A DNA stretch of 64,000 nt from Labedaea rhizosphaerae (GTDB taxonomy: Bacteria > Actinomycetota > Actinomycetes > Mycobacteriales > Pseudonocardiaceae), in contig NZ_SNXZ01000009.1 of the NCBI RefSeq assembly GCF_004362825.1, positions 62,001 through 126,000 on the forward strand, read 5' to 3'. Within the stretch, counting starts at the first letter, position 1; each line of letters begins with the position of its first letter. A model generated the notes under the pieces. The model had not been told where the DNA came from. It did no database searches and worked only from the letters and a program-made list of their open reading frames with translations. Shown piece by piece: positions 34,760 to 42,307 of the stretch. Both the position numbers and the translations under genes were made by a program.

Positions 34760-35761
34760 GTGGCAACCATCAGCGACGTGGCCCGGATGGCCGGCGTCTC
34801 CACCGCGACGGCGTCGCGGGCGCTCAACGGGAAGTCCACAGTGGATCCCGAGCTGGCCGCGCGGGTGATGACCGCGGCCCGCCAGCTGAGCTACCAGCCC
34901 AACGGGCCGGCCCGCAACCTGCGCAGGCAGGAGGCGGCGGTGCTCGCGCTGATCATCTCCGATGTGGAGAACCCGTTCTTCACGTCGATCGCCCGTGGTG
35001 TCGAGGATGTGGCGCACGAGGTCGGCTACTCGGTGGTGCTGTGCAACTCGGATGAGAATGCCGAGAAGGAGCGCCGCTACATCGACGTGGCGATCCAGGA
35101 GCGGGTCGCGGGCGTGATCCTCTCCCCCACCGGCGAGTCGACGACGGTGGATCCGTTGCTGGCCCGGGGCACCCCGATGGTGACCGTGGACCGCCCGCTG
35201 ACCGACCGCACCAGCGACACGGTCCTCGTCGCCACCTTGGAATCCGCGCGCGAGGCGACCGCGCACCTGATGGCCCACGGCTACCGCCGGATCGGCTGCA
35301 TCACCGGCCCGAGCGGCGTGCGCACGGCCGACGACCGCCTCGCCGGCTACCGGGAGGCACTGCGTGCGGCCAAGCACCCGTCCTCGGCCCGGCTGGTGCG
35401 CCGGACCGAGTACCGCGAGGCCGGTGCCCGCCGCGCCATGCTGGATCTGTTCGACCAGGCCGAGCCGCCGGACGCCGTGCTGGTCGCCAACAGCGCGATG
35501 GCCGTCGGTGTGCTGGCGGCGTTGAAGGAACTGGGTCTGCGCCCGGGCGCGGACGTCGGCGTGGTGGCGTTCGACGAGACCCCGTGGGCGGCGCTGGTCG
35601 ATCCGCCGTTGTCGGTGGTGGCGCAGCCCGCGTACGAGGTTGGCCAGGCGGCGGCCCGGTTGTTGTTGTCCCGCATCGAGGACACCGATCGGGCGCCGAC
35701 GACGACCGTGCTGGGAGCACGGCTGATCGCCCGCGGAAGTTCAGCGGGTCCCGTCGGCTGA
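34760..35761 (+). CDS. LacI-family transcriptional regulator of the sugar locus
   Basis: A 333-residue repressor. The N-terminal helix-turn-helix reads ATISDVARMAGVSTATASRALNG, followed by the hinge RQLSYQPNGPARNLR and a periplasmic-binding-protein-like effector domain (LALIISDVENPFFTSIARGVE, VVAFDETPWAALVDPPLSVV). GTG 34760 gives the standard family N-terminus; the frame is open further upstream. It is divergent from the isomerase-glycosidase-kinase operon. Its likely operators are three related 14-bp sites at 34670, 42132 and 42282. The effector is presumably the imported sugar or its phosphate. A 16-bp hairpin terminator follows. Confidence 0.94.
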   Translation: MATISDVARMAGVSTATASRALNGKSTVDPELAARVMTAARQLSYQPNGPARNLRRQEAAVLALIISDVENPFFTSIARGVEDVAHEVGYSVVLCNSDENAEKERRYIDVAIQERVAGVILSPTGESTTVDPLLARGTPMVTVDRPLTDRTSDTVLVATLESAREATAHLMAHGYRRIGCITGPSGVRTADDRLAGYREALRAAKHPSSARLVRRTEYREAGARRAMLDLFDQAEPPDAVLVANSAMAVGVLAALKELGLRPGADVGVVAFDETPWAALVDPPLSVVAQPAYEVGQAAARLLLSRIEDTDRAPTTTVLGARLIARGSSAGPVG

Positions 35762-35796
35762 AGGGCTGGGGTGACGCGCGGCGTCACCCCAGCCCT
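35762..35796. terminator. bidirectional hairpin terminator
   Basis: A perfect 16-bp stem (AGGGCTGGGGTGACGC with its complement) and a 3-nt GCG loop, between the stops of the lacI-like gene and the convergent GH172 gene. Confidence 0.85.
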
Positions 35797-35800
35797 CGGT

Positions 35801-38284
35801 TCAGCCCAGTGACTCGACCCGGTAGCGGGCCGCCGACCAAGCAGGCCCACCATCGACAGGGACCAGCTTGATCGTCACCGACGTCTTGCCTGCAGTGGCC
35901 GACGGCGGCAGATCGAACCGGTCCTCCAGCCACCGCGAGTGCGTGTTGGCCAGCGGCTGCAGCCAGGTGCCCACCTGCTGGCCGTCCACGAACACCGCCG
36001 CCTGCTGGTAACCCACGCCCTGGTCGGACATGCGCACCAACCGCACGCCCGTGTTGTCGCCGGCGACCGCCACCGTGAAGGTGACCGGAGCGGTCGTTGC
36101 GGCGACGCCGTGGCTGACCTGCTGGGTGTTGTGCACGCCCTCGAAGGTCGAGGTCAGCGTCGCCGTGGTCTCCCCGGTGGCGGTGTACTGGTGCGCGGCG
36201 CGGCTTGCCTGGTCGGCGACGTCGACCACGTCGGTCTCCGTCATGCCCGGCTGCGCCGAGCCGTACCAGTAGGCGGTCGTGCTGTAGTGCGCCGGTTTGT
36301 CATCGCCGGGGCCGTGTTCGATGCCGAAGGTCAGCTCCGACGCGAACGGGACCGCGTCGCCGGCCATCAACCGGACCGCGCCGGTGCAGTCGTACTGGCA
36401 GCCGTCGCCGTCGGTCTCGTACGCCGGGTTGCCGGCCAGCGGCATCGCATAGGTGGTGCCGTCGCGGAAGTACCAGCCGGACTCGAAGAAGTCCTCGGTG
36501 CCGGTGCCGTGCCACGCGGGGCTCGCCACCCCGTCGACGTAGACGCGTTCGTCGCCCTCGAGGTATTCACGCCGGTTGCCCGCGGCGATCTGCCCTTGCA
36601 TCGTCTGCGTCTCGCCGTAGAACACGCCCTGGCCCTGGGTGTCCAGAATGGACCAGTCGGCGCCGTTCACGGTGTCGCCCGCGTGGTGCGTGGCGTGGAA
36701 GTGGCCGACCTGCGCGGCCCGGATCAGCCCGTGCAGTGCGGGATCGGGCGCCGAGGTGACCTCGACGACCGCGCCGCTGATCGCCTGGTTGCTGCCGTTG
36801 ACCAGTTCCACCTTGGCGCCGGCGGCGTACGGCATCGGCCACCACGCGGTGTACCAGCCGTCGGCGTGCGAGTCGATCGAGCTGAACAGCGTGCGGGTGT
36901 CGTACTCACCGAGGCCCGCGCCGAAGAACTCGCCGAGCGGTGCGTCCACTGTGGTCTCACCGTCGAAGGTGATCTTCAGGTGGGCGCCGGTGAGCACGGC
37001 GTCCGAGGCGGTGACGTCGGCGGCCGGGGTCGGGTAGCGGAAGGTGCGGAAGCCCGACCAGTTCTGCCCGGTGATGGCGTACCCGTGCGCCTGCTCCTCC
37101 CCTGGATGCCCGGGGCCGACGTCGAGCACATCGGTGCGGGTCCACACGCCGCCGACGTTGCTCTCCACGTCGTAGCGGAACTCGTTGACGTCGAGGTCCG
37201 AGCCCACGAACGTGTTCTGCACCTTCAGTTGAGCTTTACCCGAGGTCAAGCTCGACGGCAGGTCGAGGGTTTGGTCAGTCCAGGTGTTCGCCGGGGTCGG
37301 CGGACCGGACGACCATTCGCCCGCGGCCACCCCGTCGACGGTGACCTTCGCGCGCTGGTTGCCGATGAACCCGTCCAGCCGCCTGATCAGCCGCACACCC
37401 TGGTTCGCGGGGTCGACCTTCACGGTGAACGAGCTGCCGCCGGTGTACGCGCGGCCGTCGTCGATGACCCGTGGCGCGGCGACCACCTGCGGCACCTTCA
37501 CCCGCAGCTGGGTGATCCGCCCGGCTCCGGTCAGCGACGCGAACTGCGCGCTCGCCCCGGCGGCGAGGTTGTGGGTGGCCGAACTGGTGGTGGCGCCGGG
37601 CGCGGCCGGCTTGGGGTCGTAGACGCCGAAGCCGCGCAGCCGGGCGATCACGTCCTGCGCGGGATCACCGGGGTTGAACGTGCTCACGCCTTCGGCGGAG
37701 GCGAAGGAGCGGTAGTCCACGTGGTAGAAGAGCGGGTTGTGCTCGACGGTCACCCGCATCGACTGCCGGTAGGGCATCGGCACCTTGATCACCGACCCGC
37801 CCGCGGTGTCGTCGCCGTTGCCGACCAGCGGCCACACGAACGGCGCGCCGACCTTGCCGTTCACCACGTCGACCAGCCGCGCGGACAACACGGTCGTGCC
37901 GTCCAGTTCGACGGTGATCCTGCCGTTGGCGGTCATGTCGCCGTAGTCGCGGGTGAACCACATCGACTCGAGCTCACCGGCGCCCGCCGCCTCGGCGATC
38001 ACACAGCCGGCCGACGTGGTGCGCAGGCACGAGTAGGTGCCGTTGAACCCGTCGTCGTTGCCGCCGGCGCGGTCGAAGCTGGAGAACTGGCGGACCTGGG
38101 CGCCCGGGCGCAGCGCCGACATACCGTCGAGCTGGCGGTAGACGTCCCAGCCGACCGGGCCGTGCGCACCGGCGAACACGTTCTTGGGCGGTGGTGCGGC
38201 CGCGGCGGTCGGGGGCAGGACCACCGCGGCGGCCACGGCCACCGCCGCACTGGCCACAAGGGACAGTCGGGTACTTCGGGACAC
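35801..38284 (-). CDS. secreted GH172 (DUF2961) glycoside hydrolase with two related accessory modules
   Basis: An 827-residue exported protein with a signal peptide (residues 1-30). The catalytic jelly-roll carries SMWFTRDYGD, YRSFAS and the DUF2961 hallmark WHGTGTEDFFESGWYF (about residue 590) with the likely catalytic Glu. GH172 enzymes act on alpha-D-arabinofuranosides (mycobacterial arabinan) or alpha-D-fructofuranosides. Two beta-modules of about 100 residues resemble each other: one inserted at about 285-375 (GVRLIRRLDGFIGNQ), one C-terminal at about 735-827 (GVRLVRMSDQGVGYQ). GTG 38284 follows AGGGAGA. It is the last gene behind the sugar ABC transporter, separated by a hairpin. Confidence 0.9.
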   Translation of the reverse strand: MSRSTRLSLVASAAVAVAAAVVLPPTAAAAPPPKNVFAGAHGPVGWDVYRQLDGMSALRPGAQVRQFSSFDRAGGNDDGFNGTYSCLRTTSAGCVIAEAAGAGELESMWFTRDYGDMTANGRITVELDGTTVLSARLVDVVNGKVGAPFVWPLVGNGDDTAGGSVIKVPMPYRQSMRVTVEHNPLFYHVDYRSFASAEGVSTFNPGDPAQDVIARLRGFGVYDPKPAAPGATTSSATHNLAAGASAQFASLTGAGRITQLRVKVPQVVAAPRVIDDGRAYTGGSSFTVKVDPANQGVRLIRRLDGFIGNQRAKVTVDGVAAGEWSSGPPTPANTWTDQTLDLPSSLTSGKAQLKVQNTFVGSDLDVNEFRYDVESNVGGVWTRTDVLDVGPGHPGEEQAHGYAITGQNWSGFRTFRYPTPAADVTASDAVLTGAHLKITFDGETTVDAPLGEFFGAGLGEYDTRTLFSSIDSHADGWYTAWWPMPYAAGAKVELVNGSNQAISGAVVEVTSAPDPALHGLIRAAQVGHFHATHHAGDTVNGADWSILDTQGQGVFYGETQTMQGQIAAGNRREYLEGDERVYVDGVASPAWHGTGTEDFFESGWYFRDGTTYAMPLAGNPAYETDGDGCQYDCTGAVRLMAGDAVPFASELTFGIEHGPGDDKPAHYSTTAYWYGSAQPGMTETDVVDVADQASRAAHQYTATGETTATLTSTFEGVHNTQQVSHGVAATTAPVTFTVAVAGDNTGVRLVRMSDQGVGYQQAAVFVDGQQVGTWLQPLANTHSRWLEDRFDLPPSATAGKTSVTIKLVPVDGGPAWSAARYRVESLG

Positions 38285-38328
38285 GGCGCATCTCCCTCTC
38301 GAGTGGGGCGGGGACCTCGCACGACCGC

Positions 38329-38382
38329 CGGCCGCACGGCGCCAGGTGCGGGGGATCACCTGTGGGTGGCGCCGTGCGGCCG
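38329..38382 (-). promoter_or_regulatory. 16-bp perfect hairpin between transporter and GH172 genes
   Basis: CGGCCGCACGGCGCCA (38329-38344) pairs completely with 38367-38382 across a 22-nt loop. It lies in the 128-bp gap after the binding-protein gene. It may partly terminate transcription or protect the upstream mRNA end, giving more binding protein than GH172. Confidence 0.6.
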
Positions 38383-38412
38383 CCGGGTCCTTCTCTGGTG
38401 GGGCGGGCGGCT

Positions 38413-39417
38413 TTAGCTGTTGGCCTTGGCGTACACGTCGGCGGCGTTGTCCTTGGTCACCAGCTGGGTCGGCAGGGTCTGCGTCTTCGGCACGGTCTTG
38501 CAGTCGATCAGCAGCGTCTTGGCCGCGGCGATGGCTTCCTTGCCGCCGGTCGGGTACACGAACGTGGCCGCGAGCCGGCCCTGTTCGACGGACTTGATGC
38601 CACCGGAGGGGATCGGCAGGCCGTCGATGCCGGTGACCTTGACCGTCTTCTCCTTGCCCGCGGCCTTGAGCGCCAGGTACGCGCCTTCGCCCATCGGGTC
38701 GTTCTGGGAGTAGATGGCCTGGATCTCCGGGTGCGCCTGGATCACGGCCTCGGCTTGGGCCTGGCCTTTGTCGCGCAGCCAGTCACCGTCGACGGTGGCG
38801 ACGATGTCGATGTTGCCGCCCTCGATGCCCTTGGCGAACCCATCCTGGCGTTCCTTGGCCGGGGTGGACCCGGCCAGGCCGCGGATCTCGGCGATCTTGG
38901 CGCCGTTCGGGAACAGCTTCTTCATGTGCTCGCCGGCCTGGCGGCCGATGTCGACGTTGTCCCCGCCGATGAACTCGGTGTAGGCGTCGCCGTCGACCTT
39001 GCGGTCGAGCACCAGCACGGGGATGCCCTTGTCGTAGGCCTTCTTCACCACCGCGGTCAGCGGCGTGGCCTCGTTGGGGCTGATGATCAGCAGGTCGATC
39101 TGCTGGGTGAGGAAGTTCTCCACGTCGGAGACCTGCTTGCTGTCGTCCGCGGCGGCGTCGGAGATCTTCACCTCGAACTGCGGGATCGCCTTGGCCGCAT
39201 TCTGGATGTCCTTGTTCATCTGCTCGCGGTAGGGCTCGGCGTTGTTGGCCTGGCTCATGCCGATCAGGTAGTGCCCGCTGGGGCCCTTGCAGTTCGCGGG
39301 CGCCTGGCCCGCGGACGAACCGCCCTGGCCCGAGTTCTCGTGCGTCGTGCCGCAGGCCGACAAGGCCAGCGCGGCGGTCGCGGCGAGAGCGACCGCGATG
39401 GGGAGGCGACGGGGCAT
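38413..39417 (-). CDS. sugar ABC transporter substrate-binding lipoprotein (RbsB-like)
   Basis: A 334-residue lipoprotein with signal peptide and lipobox LSAC (Cys22). The two-lobed type-1 binding fold shows HYLIGMSQANNAEPYREQMN, IDLLIISPNEATPLTAVVKKAYDKGIPVLVLDR and ITGIDGLPIPSGGIKSV, as in RbsB/XylF-type pentose binders. It captures a monosaccharide outside the membrane and hands it to the permease. GGAAGGAAG precedes ATG 39417. It is the third gene after the ATPase and permease; a hairpin follows. The ligand is inferred to be the sugar freed by the neighbouring glycosidases. Confidence 0.92.
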   Translation of the reverse strand: MPRRLPIAVALAATAALALSACGTTHENSGQGGSSAGQAPANCKGPSGHYLIGMSQANNAEPYREQMNKDIQNAAKAIPQFEVKISDAAADDSKQVSDVENFLTQQIDLLIISPNEATPLTAVVKKAYDKGIPVLVLDRKVDGDAYTEFIGGDNVDIGRQAGEHMKKLFPNGAKIAEIRGLAGSTPAKERQDGFAKGIEGGNIDIVATVDGDWLRDKGQAQAEAVIQAHPEIQAIYSQNDPMGEGAYLALKAAGKEKTVKVTGIDGLPIPSGGIKSVEQGRLAATFVYPTGGKEAIAAAKTLLIDCKTVPKTQTLPTQLVTKDNAADVYAKANS

Positions 39418-39437
39418 GGTGCTTCCTTCCTTGTGCA

Positions 39438-40472
39438 TCAGGATGCCGGGCGCAGCCGTTGCAGGCCGGCGGCGGCGACGATCACGAGTCCCTTGACCAG
39501 CAACTGCACGTTGGGATCCACGTTGCGCAACGCGAGGATGTTGTTGAGCACGCCGAGCAGCAGCGCGCCCGCGACGGTGCCGACCACCGAGCCGCGCCCG
39601 CCCGAGAGGGAGGTGCCGCCGATGACGACGGCGGCGATCGCGTCCAGCTCGTAGCCCGAGCCGTCGTTGGGGCCGCCCTGGTTGAGCTGACCGGCGTGGA
39701 TGACCCCGGCCAGCGCGGAGAGCAATCCGCACAGGCCGAACACGATGACCTTCACCCGGGTCACCGGCACCCCGGACAGGCGCGCGGCCTTCTCGTTGCC
39801 GCCGATGGCGAACACGTGGCGGGCGAACGCGCTGGTGCGCAGGAACAGGATCGCCAGGACCGCGATCACCACGAAGATGATCGCGGGGATCGGCACGAGC
39901 CCGTTGAAGGTCCGCTCCCCCAGCAGCGAGAACGACACCGGCGCTTCACCGGGCCCGTCGCCGTAGGCGATGGCGACGCCTTGGCCACCGGACCAGATGC
40001 GCGCGATGCCGCGGGCGATCTGCAGGCCGGCGAGGGTGACGATGAACGCCTGGATGCCGAACACCGCGGACGCGATGCCTTGCAGCAACCCGAAGACGAG
40101 CCCGGCGGCGAGCACGATGAGGATCGCCGGCCACATGCCGAAGTCGTCGTTGACCATGAGGACCGCGGAGCCGACGGCGGCGAGGCCGAGGACCGCGCCG
40201 ACGGAGAGGTCGATGCCGCCGATCAGGATCACGAAGGTCATCCCGACCGCGATGATCCCGATCTCGGAGACCGCGCGGACGACGTTGAACAGGTTGTCGC
40301 TGCTGACGAAGATGTTCGCGCCGTCGCGCACCGGGGACAGCAGCACCGCCACGATGAACACGGCGACCAGCCCGAACAGGCTCTGGAACCGGAACAGCAT
40401 CGACACGATCGACGTGGCGGTGCTCGTCTTTGTCTCCAGCCGTTCGTTCGGCTCGGTCTGCAGGTCGGTCAT
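39438..40472 (-). CDS. sugar ABC transporter permease (RbsC-like)
   Basis: A 344-residue integral membrane protein with about 9-10 helices. GMTFVILIGGIDLSVGAVLGL and FIVTLAGLQIARGIARIWSGG are the RbsC-family signatures, and the cytoplasmic coupling loop FAIGGNEKAARLSGVPVTRVK contacts the ATPase. One gene codes for both halves of a homodimeric channel, as usual in ribose-type importers. ATG 40472 overlaps the stop of the ATPase gene (ATGA). The binding-protein gene starts 20 bp after its stop. Confidence 0.93.
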   Translation of the reverse strand: MTDLQTEPNERLETKTSTATSIVSMLFRFQSLFGLVAVFIVAVLLSPVRDGANIFVSSDNLFNVVRAVSEIGIIAVGMTFVILIGGIDLSVGAVLGLAAVGSAVLMVNDDFGMWPAILIVLAAGLVFGLLQGIASAVFGIQAFIVTLAGLQIARGIARIWSGGQGVAIAYGDGPGEAPVSFSLLGERTFNGLVPIPAIIFVVIAVLAILFLRTSAFARHVFAIGGNEKAARLSGVPVTRVKVIVFGLCGLLSALAGVIHAGQLNQGGPNDGSGYELDAIAAVVIGGTSLSGGRGSVVGTVAGALLLGVLNNILALRNVDPNVQLLVKGLVIVAAAGLQRLRPAS

Positions 40473-42085
40473 GAGGTCCCTTCCCCGGCCGGTGACTCGG
40501 CCAGCTCGACCATGTCCGCGGCGATGGTCGAGTCCGTTCCCGGCTCGGCCACGCCCATCGACGCGGCGAGCAGGTCGGCCTCGCCGGCCTGGCGGGTGTC
40601 CAGTTCGGCGACGCTGCGGCCGTCGCGCAGCACGATCACGCGGTCGCACACGCCGACCAGCTCGGCCAGCTCCGAGGAGGCCAGCAGCACGGCGATGCCC
40701 TGCTCGGCCGCGGTGCCGAGCAGCTGGTAGATCTCGGCCTTGGCGCCGATGTCCACGCCGCGGGTCGGCTCGTCGAGCAGCAGCAGCTTGGGCTCGGTGA
40801 GCAGTGCCCGGCCGAACACGACCTTCTGCTGGTTGCCGCCCGAGAGCGTGCCCACGGCGTCGCGGATGGACCGCAGTTTGATCTTCAGACGCTCGACCAT
40901 CTCCCGCACGGCGCCGGTCTCCTTGGCCCGCACGGCGACCCCGGCGACCGCGAGGCGGTCCACGATGGACAGCACGGTGTTGGCGTGCACGGAGTGCTCG
41001 AGGGCCAGGCCGGCGATCCGCCGGTCCTCGGGCACCATGGCCATGCCCAGCTTGAGGGCCGTGCGCGGCTTGCGGGGGTGGATGGGCTTGCCGTCGAGGA
41101 GGATCCGTCCGCTCCAGCGGCCCCGGCTGCCCGCGCCGAACAGCGTCTCCAGCAGTTCGGTGCGCCCCGCGCCGAGCAGGCCGGTCAGCCCGACGATCTC
41201 CCCGGCGCGCACCGTGAGGGTGATGCCGTTGGGCTCGCGCCGCCCGGGCCGGACCCGGCCGGCGTGCACGACGAGGTCGTCGATCTCGAGCACGATCTCG
41301 CCGGGTTCGCCGCCCTCGGTGTGGAACAGCGTCTGCACCGACCGGCCGACCATCGCCTCGGCGGCCTGCGCCGCGGTCATGGCACGGGCGTCGAACTCGG
41401 CGACGACCTGGCCGTTGCGCAGCACGGTGGCGCGGTCGGCGATCCGGCCGATCTCCTCCATGCGGTGGGAGATGTAGACGATGCCGGTGCCGGCCTTGCG
41501 CAGCTCCTCCACCACGACGAACAGCTGCTCCACCTCGGCCTGCGAGAGCGCCGAGGACGGTTCATCCATGATCAGCACGCGGGCGTCGAGCCCGAGCGCC
41601 TTGGCGATGGTGACCAGTTGCTGCTCGCCAGTGCGCAGCTCGCCGACCGGACGGCGCGGGTCGAGCGCGACGCCGGTGGCCGCCAGCAGCTCGCGGGTCT
41701 CGCGGTACATGCGCCGCACGTCGACGGTGCCGAGGCGGGTGCGTGGCTCGCGGCCCAGGAAGATGTTCTCCGCCACCGACAGGCCGGGTACGAGGTCGAG
41801 TTCCTGGTGGATCATCGCTATGCCGGCGTGCTGGGCGTCGACCGGTGAGGTGAACCGGACCGGGGTTCCGTCGATGGCGACCATGCCCTCGTGGTCGGTG
41901 ATCTCGCCGGCGAGGATCTTCATCAGCGTCGACTTGCCCGCGCCGTTCTCGCCGAGCAGCGCGTGCACTTCGCCCGCGCGCAAGGTGAAGTCGATGTCCC
42001 GGCAGGCGAGTGCGCCGCCATAGGACTTGCGGACGCCGGTCATCTCGACCAGCGCAGCGACAGCGTCGTCGACAGCGATGTCCAT
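40469..42085 (-). CDS. sugar ABC transporter ATP-binding protein (RbsA-like, two NBDs)
   Basis: A 538-residue protein with two ATPase domains. NBD1: GENGAGKSTLMKILAG, LRTGEQQLVTIAKAL, VLIMDEPSSALS. NBD2: GLLGAGRTELLETLFG (a Walker A with Arg for Lys, normal for this family), TLSGGNQQKVVFGRAL, LLLLDEPTRGVDIG. This pattern is that of RbsA/XylG. It powers import of a pentose-type sugar. GAGGGG precedes ATG 42085; it is first in the operon ATPase-permease-binding protein-GH172. Operators O2 and O3 lie 47-60 and 197-210 bp upstream, suggesting LacI control. Confidence 0.94.
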   Translation of the reverse strand: MDIAVDDAVAALVEMTGVRKSYGGALACRDIDFTLRAGEVHALLGENGAGKSTLMKILAGEITDHEGMVAIDGTPVRFTSPVDAQHAGIAMIHQELDLVPGLSVAENIFLGREPRTRLGTVDVRRMYRETRELLAATGVALDPRRPVGELRTGEQQLVTIAKALGLDARVLIMDEPSSALSQAEVEQLFVVVEELRKAGTGIVYISHRMEEIGRIADRATVLRNGQVVAEFDARAMTAAQAAEAMVGRSVQTLFHTEGGEPGEIVLEIDDLVVHAGRVRPGRREPNGITLTVRAGEIVGLTGLLGAGRTELLETLFGAGSRGRWSGRILLDGKPIHPRKPRTALKLGMAMVPEDRRIAGLALEHSVHANTVLSIVDRLAVAGVAVRAKETGAVREMVERLKIKLRSIRDAVGTLSGGNQQKVVFGRALLTEPKLLLLDEPTRGVDIGAKAEIYQLLGTAAEQGIAVLLASSELAELVGVCDRVIVLRDGRSVAELDTRQAGEADLLAASMGVAEPGTDSTIAADMVELAESPAGEGTS

Positions 42086-42131
42086 GCCACCCCTCGACTC
42101 GGGGCTCCGCCAGCGCCTCAGAACCAACCCG

Positions 42132-42145
42132 AGAAATCGATTACC
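42132..42145. promoter_or_regulatory. LacI-family operator O2
   Basis: AGAAATCGATTACC with a palindromic AATCGATT core, 47 bp before the sugar-transporter ATPase gene; 12 of 14 positions match O3 and the complement of O1. Near the likely promoter of the transport operon. Confidence 0.65.
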
Positions 42146-42281
42146 CGAACGCTAGGGCGCTCGCGCGGACGGTGTCAAGGCTGCGACCGGAGGCGGTCAT
42201 CATTAGTGCCGCTCGGCGTCTTGGTCGACAACTGGCGAACTAGAGCTACTTCAGGTGACTTCCACGCTTGGAGGCGCTCAC

Positions 42282-42295
42282 AGAAAACGATTACT
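42282..42295. promoter_or_regulatory. LacI-family operator O3
   Basis: AGAAAACGATTACT, identical over 14 bp to the complement of O1 at 34670-34683, located 150 bp upstream of O2 and 13 bp past the stop of the ABC exporter gene. The spacing from O2 (150 bp centre to centre) would allow DNA looping. Confidence 0.7.
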
Positions 42296-42307
42296 TCGCG
42301 TGAGTGG

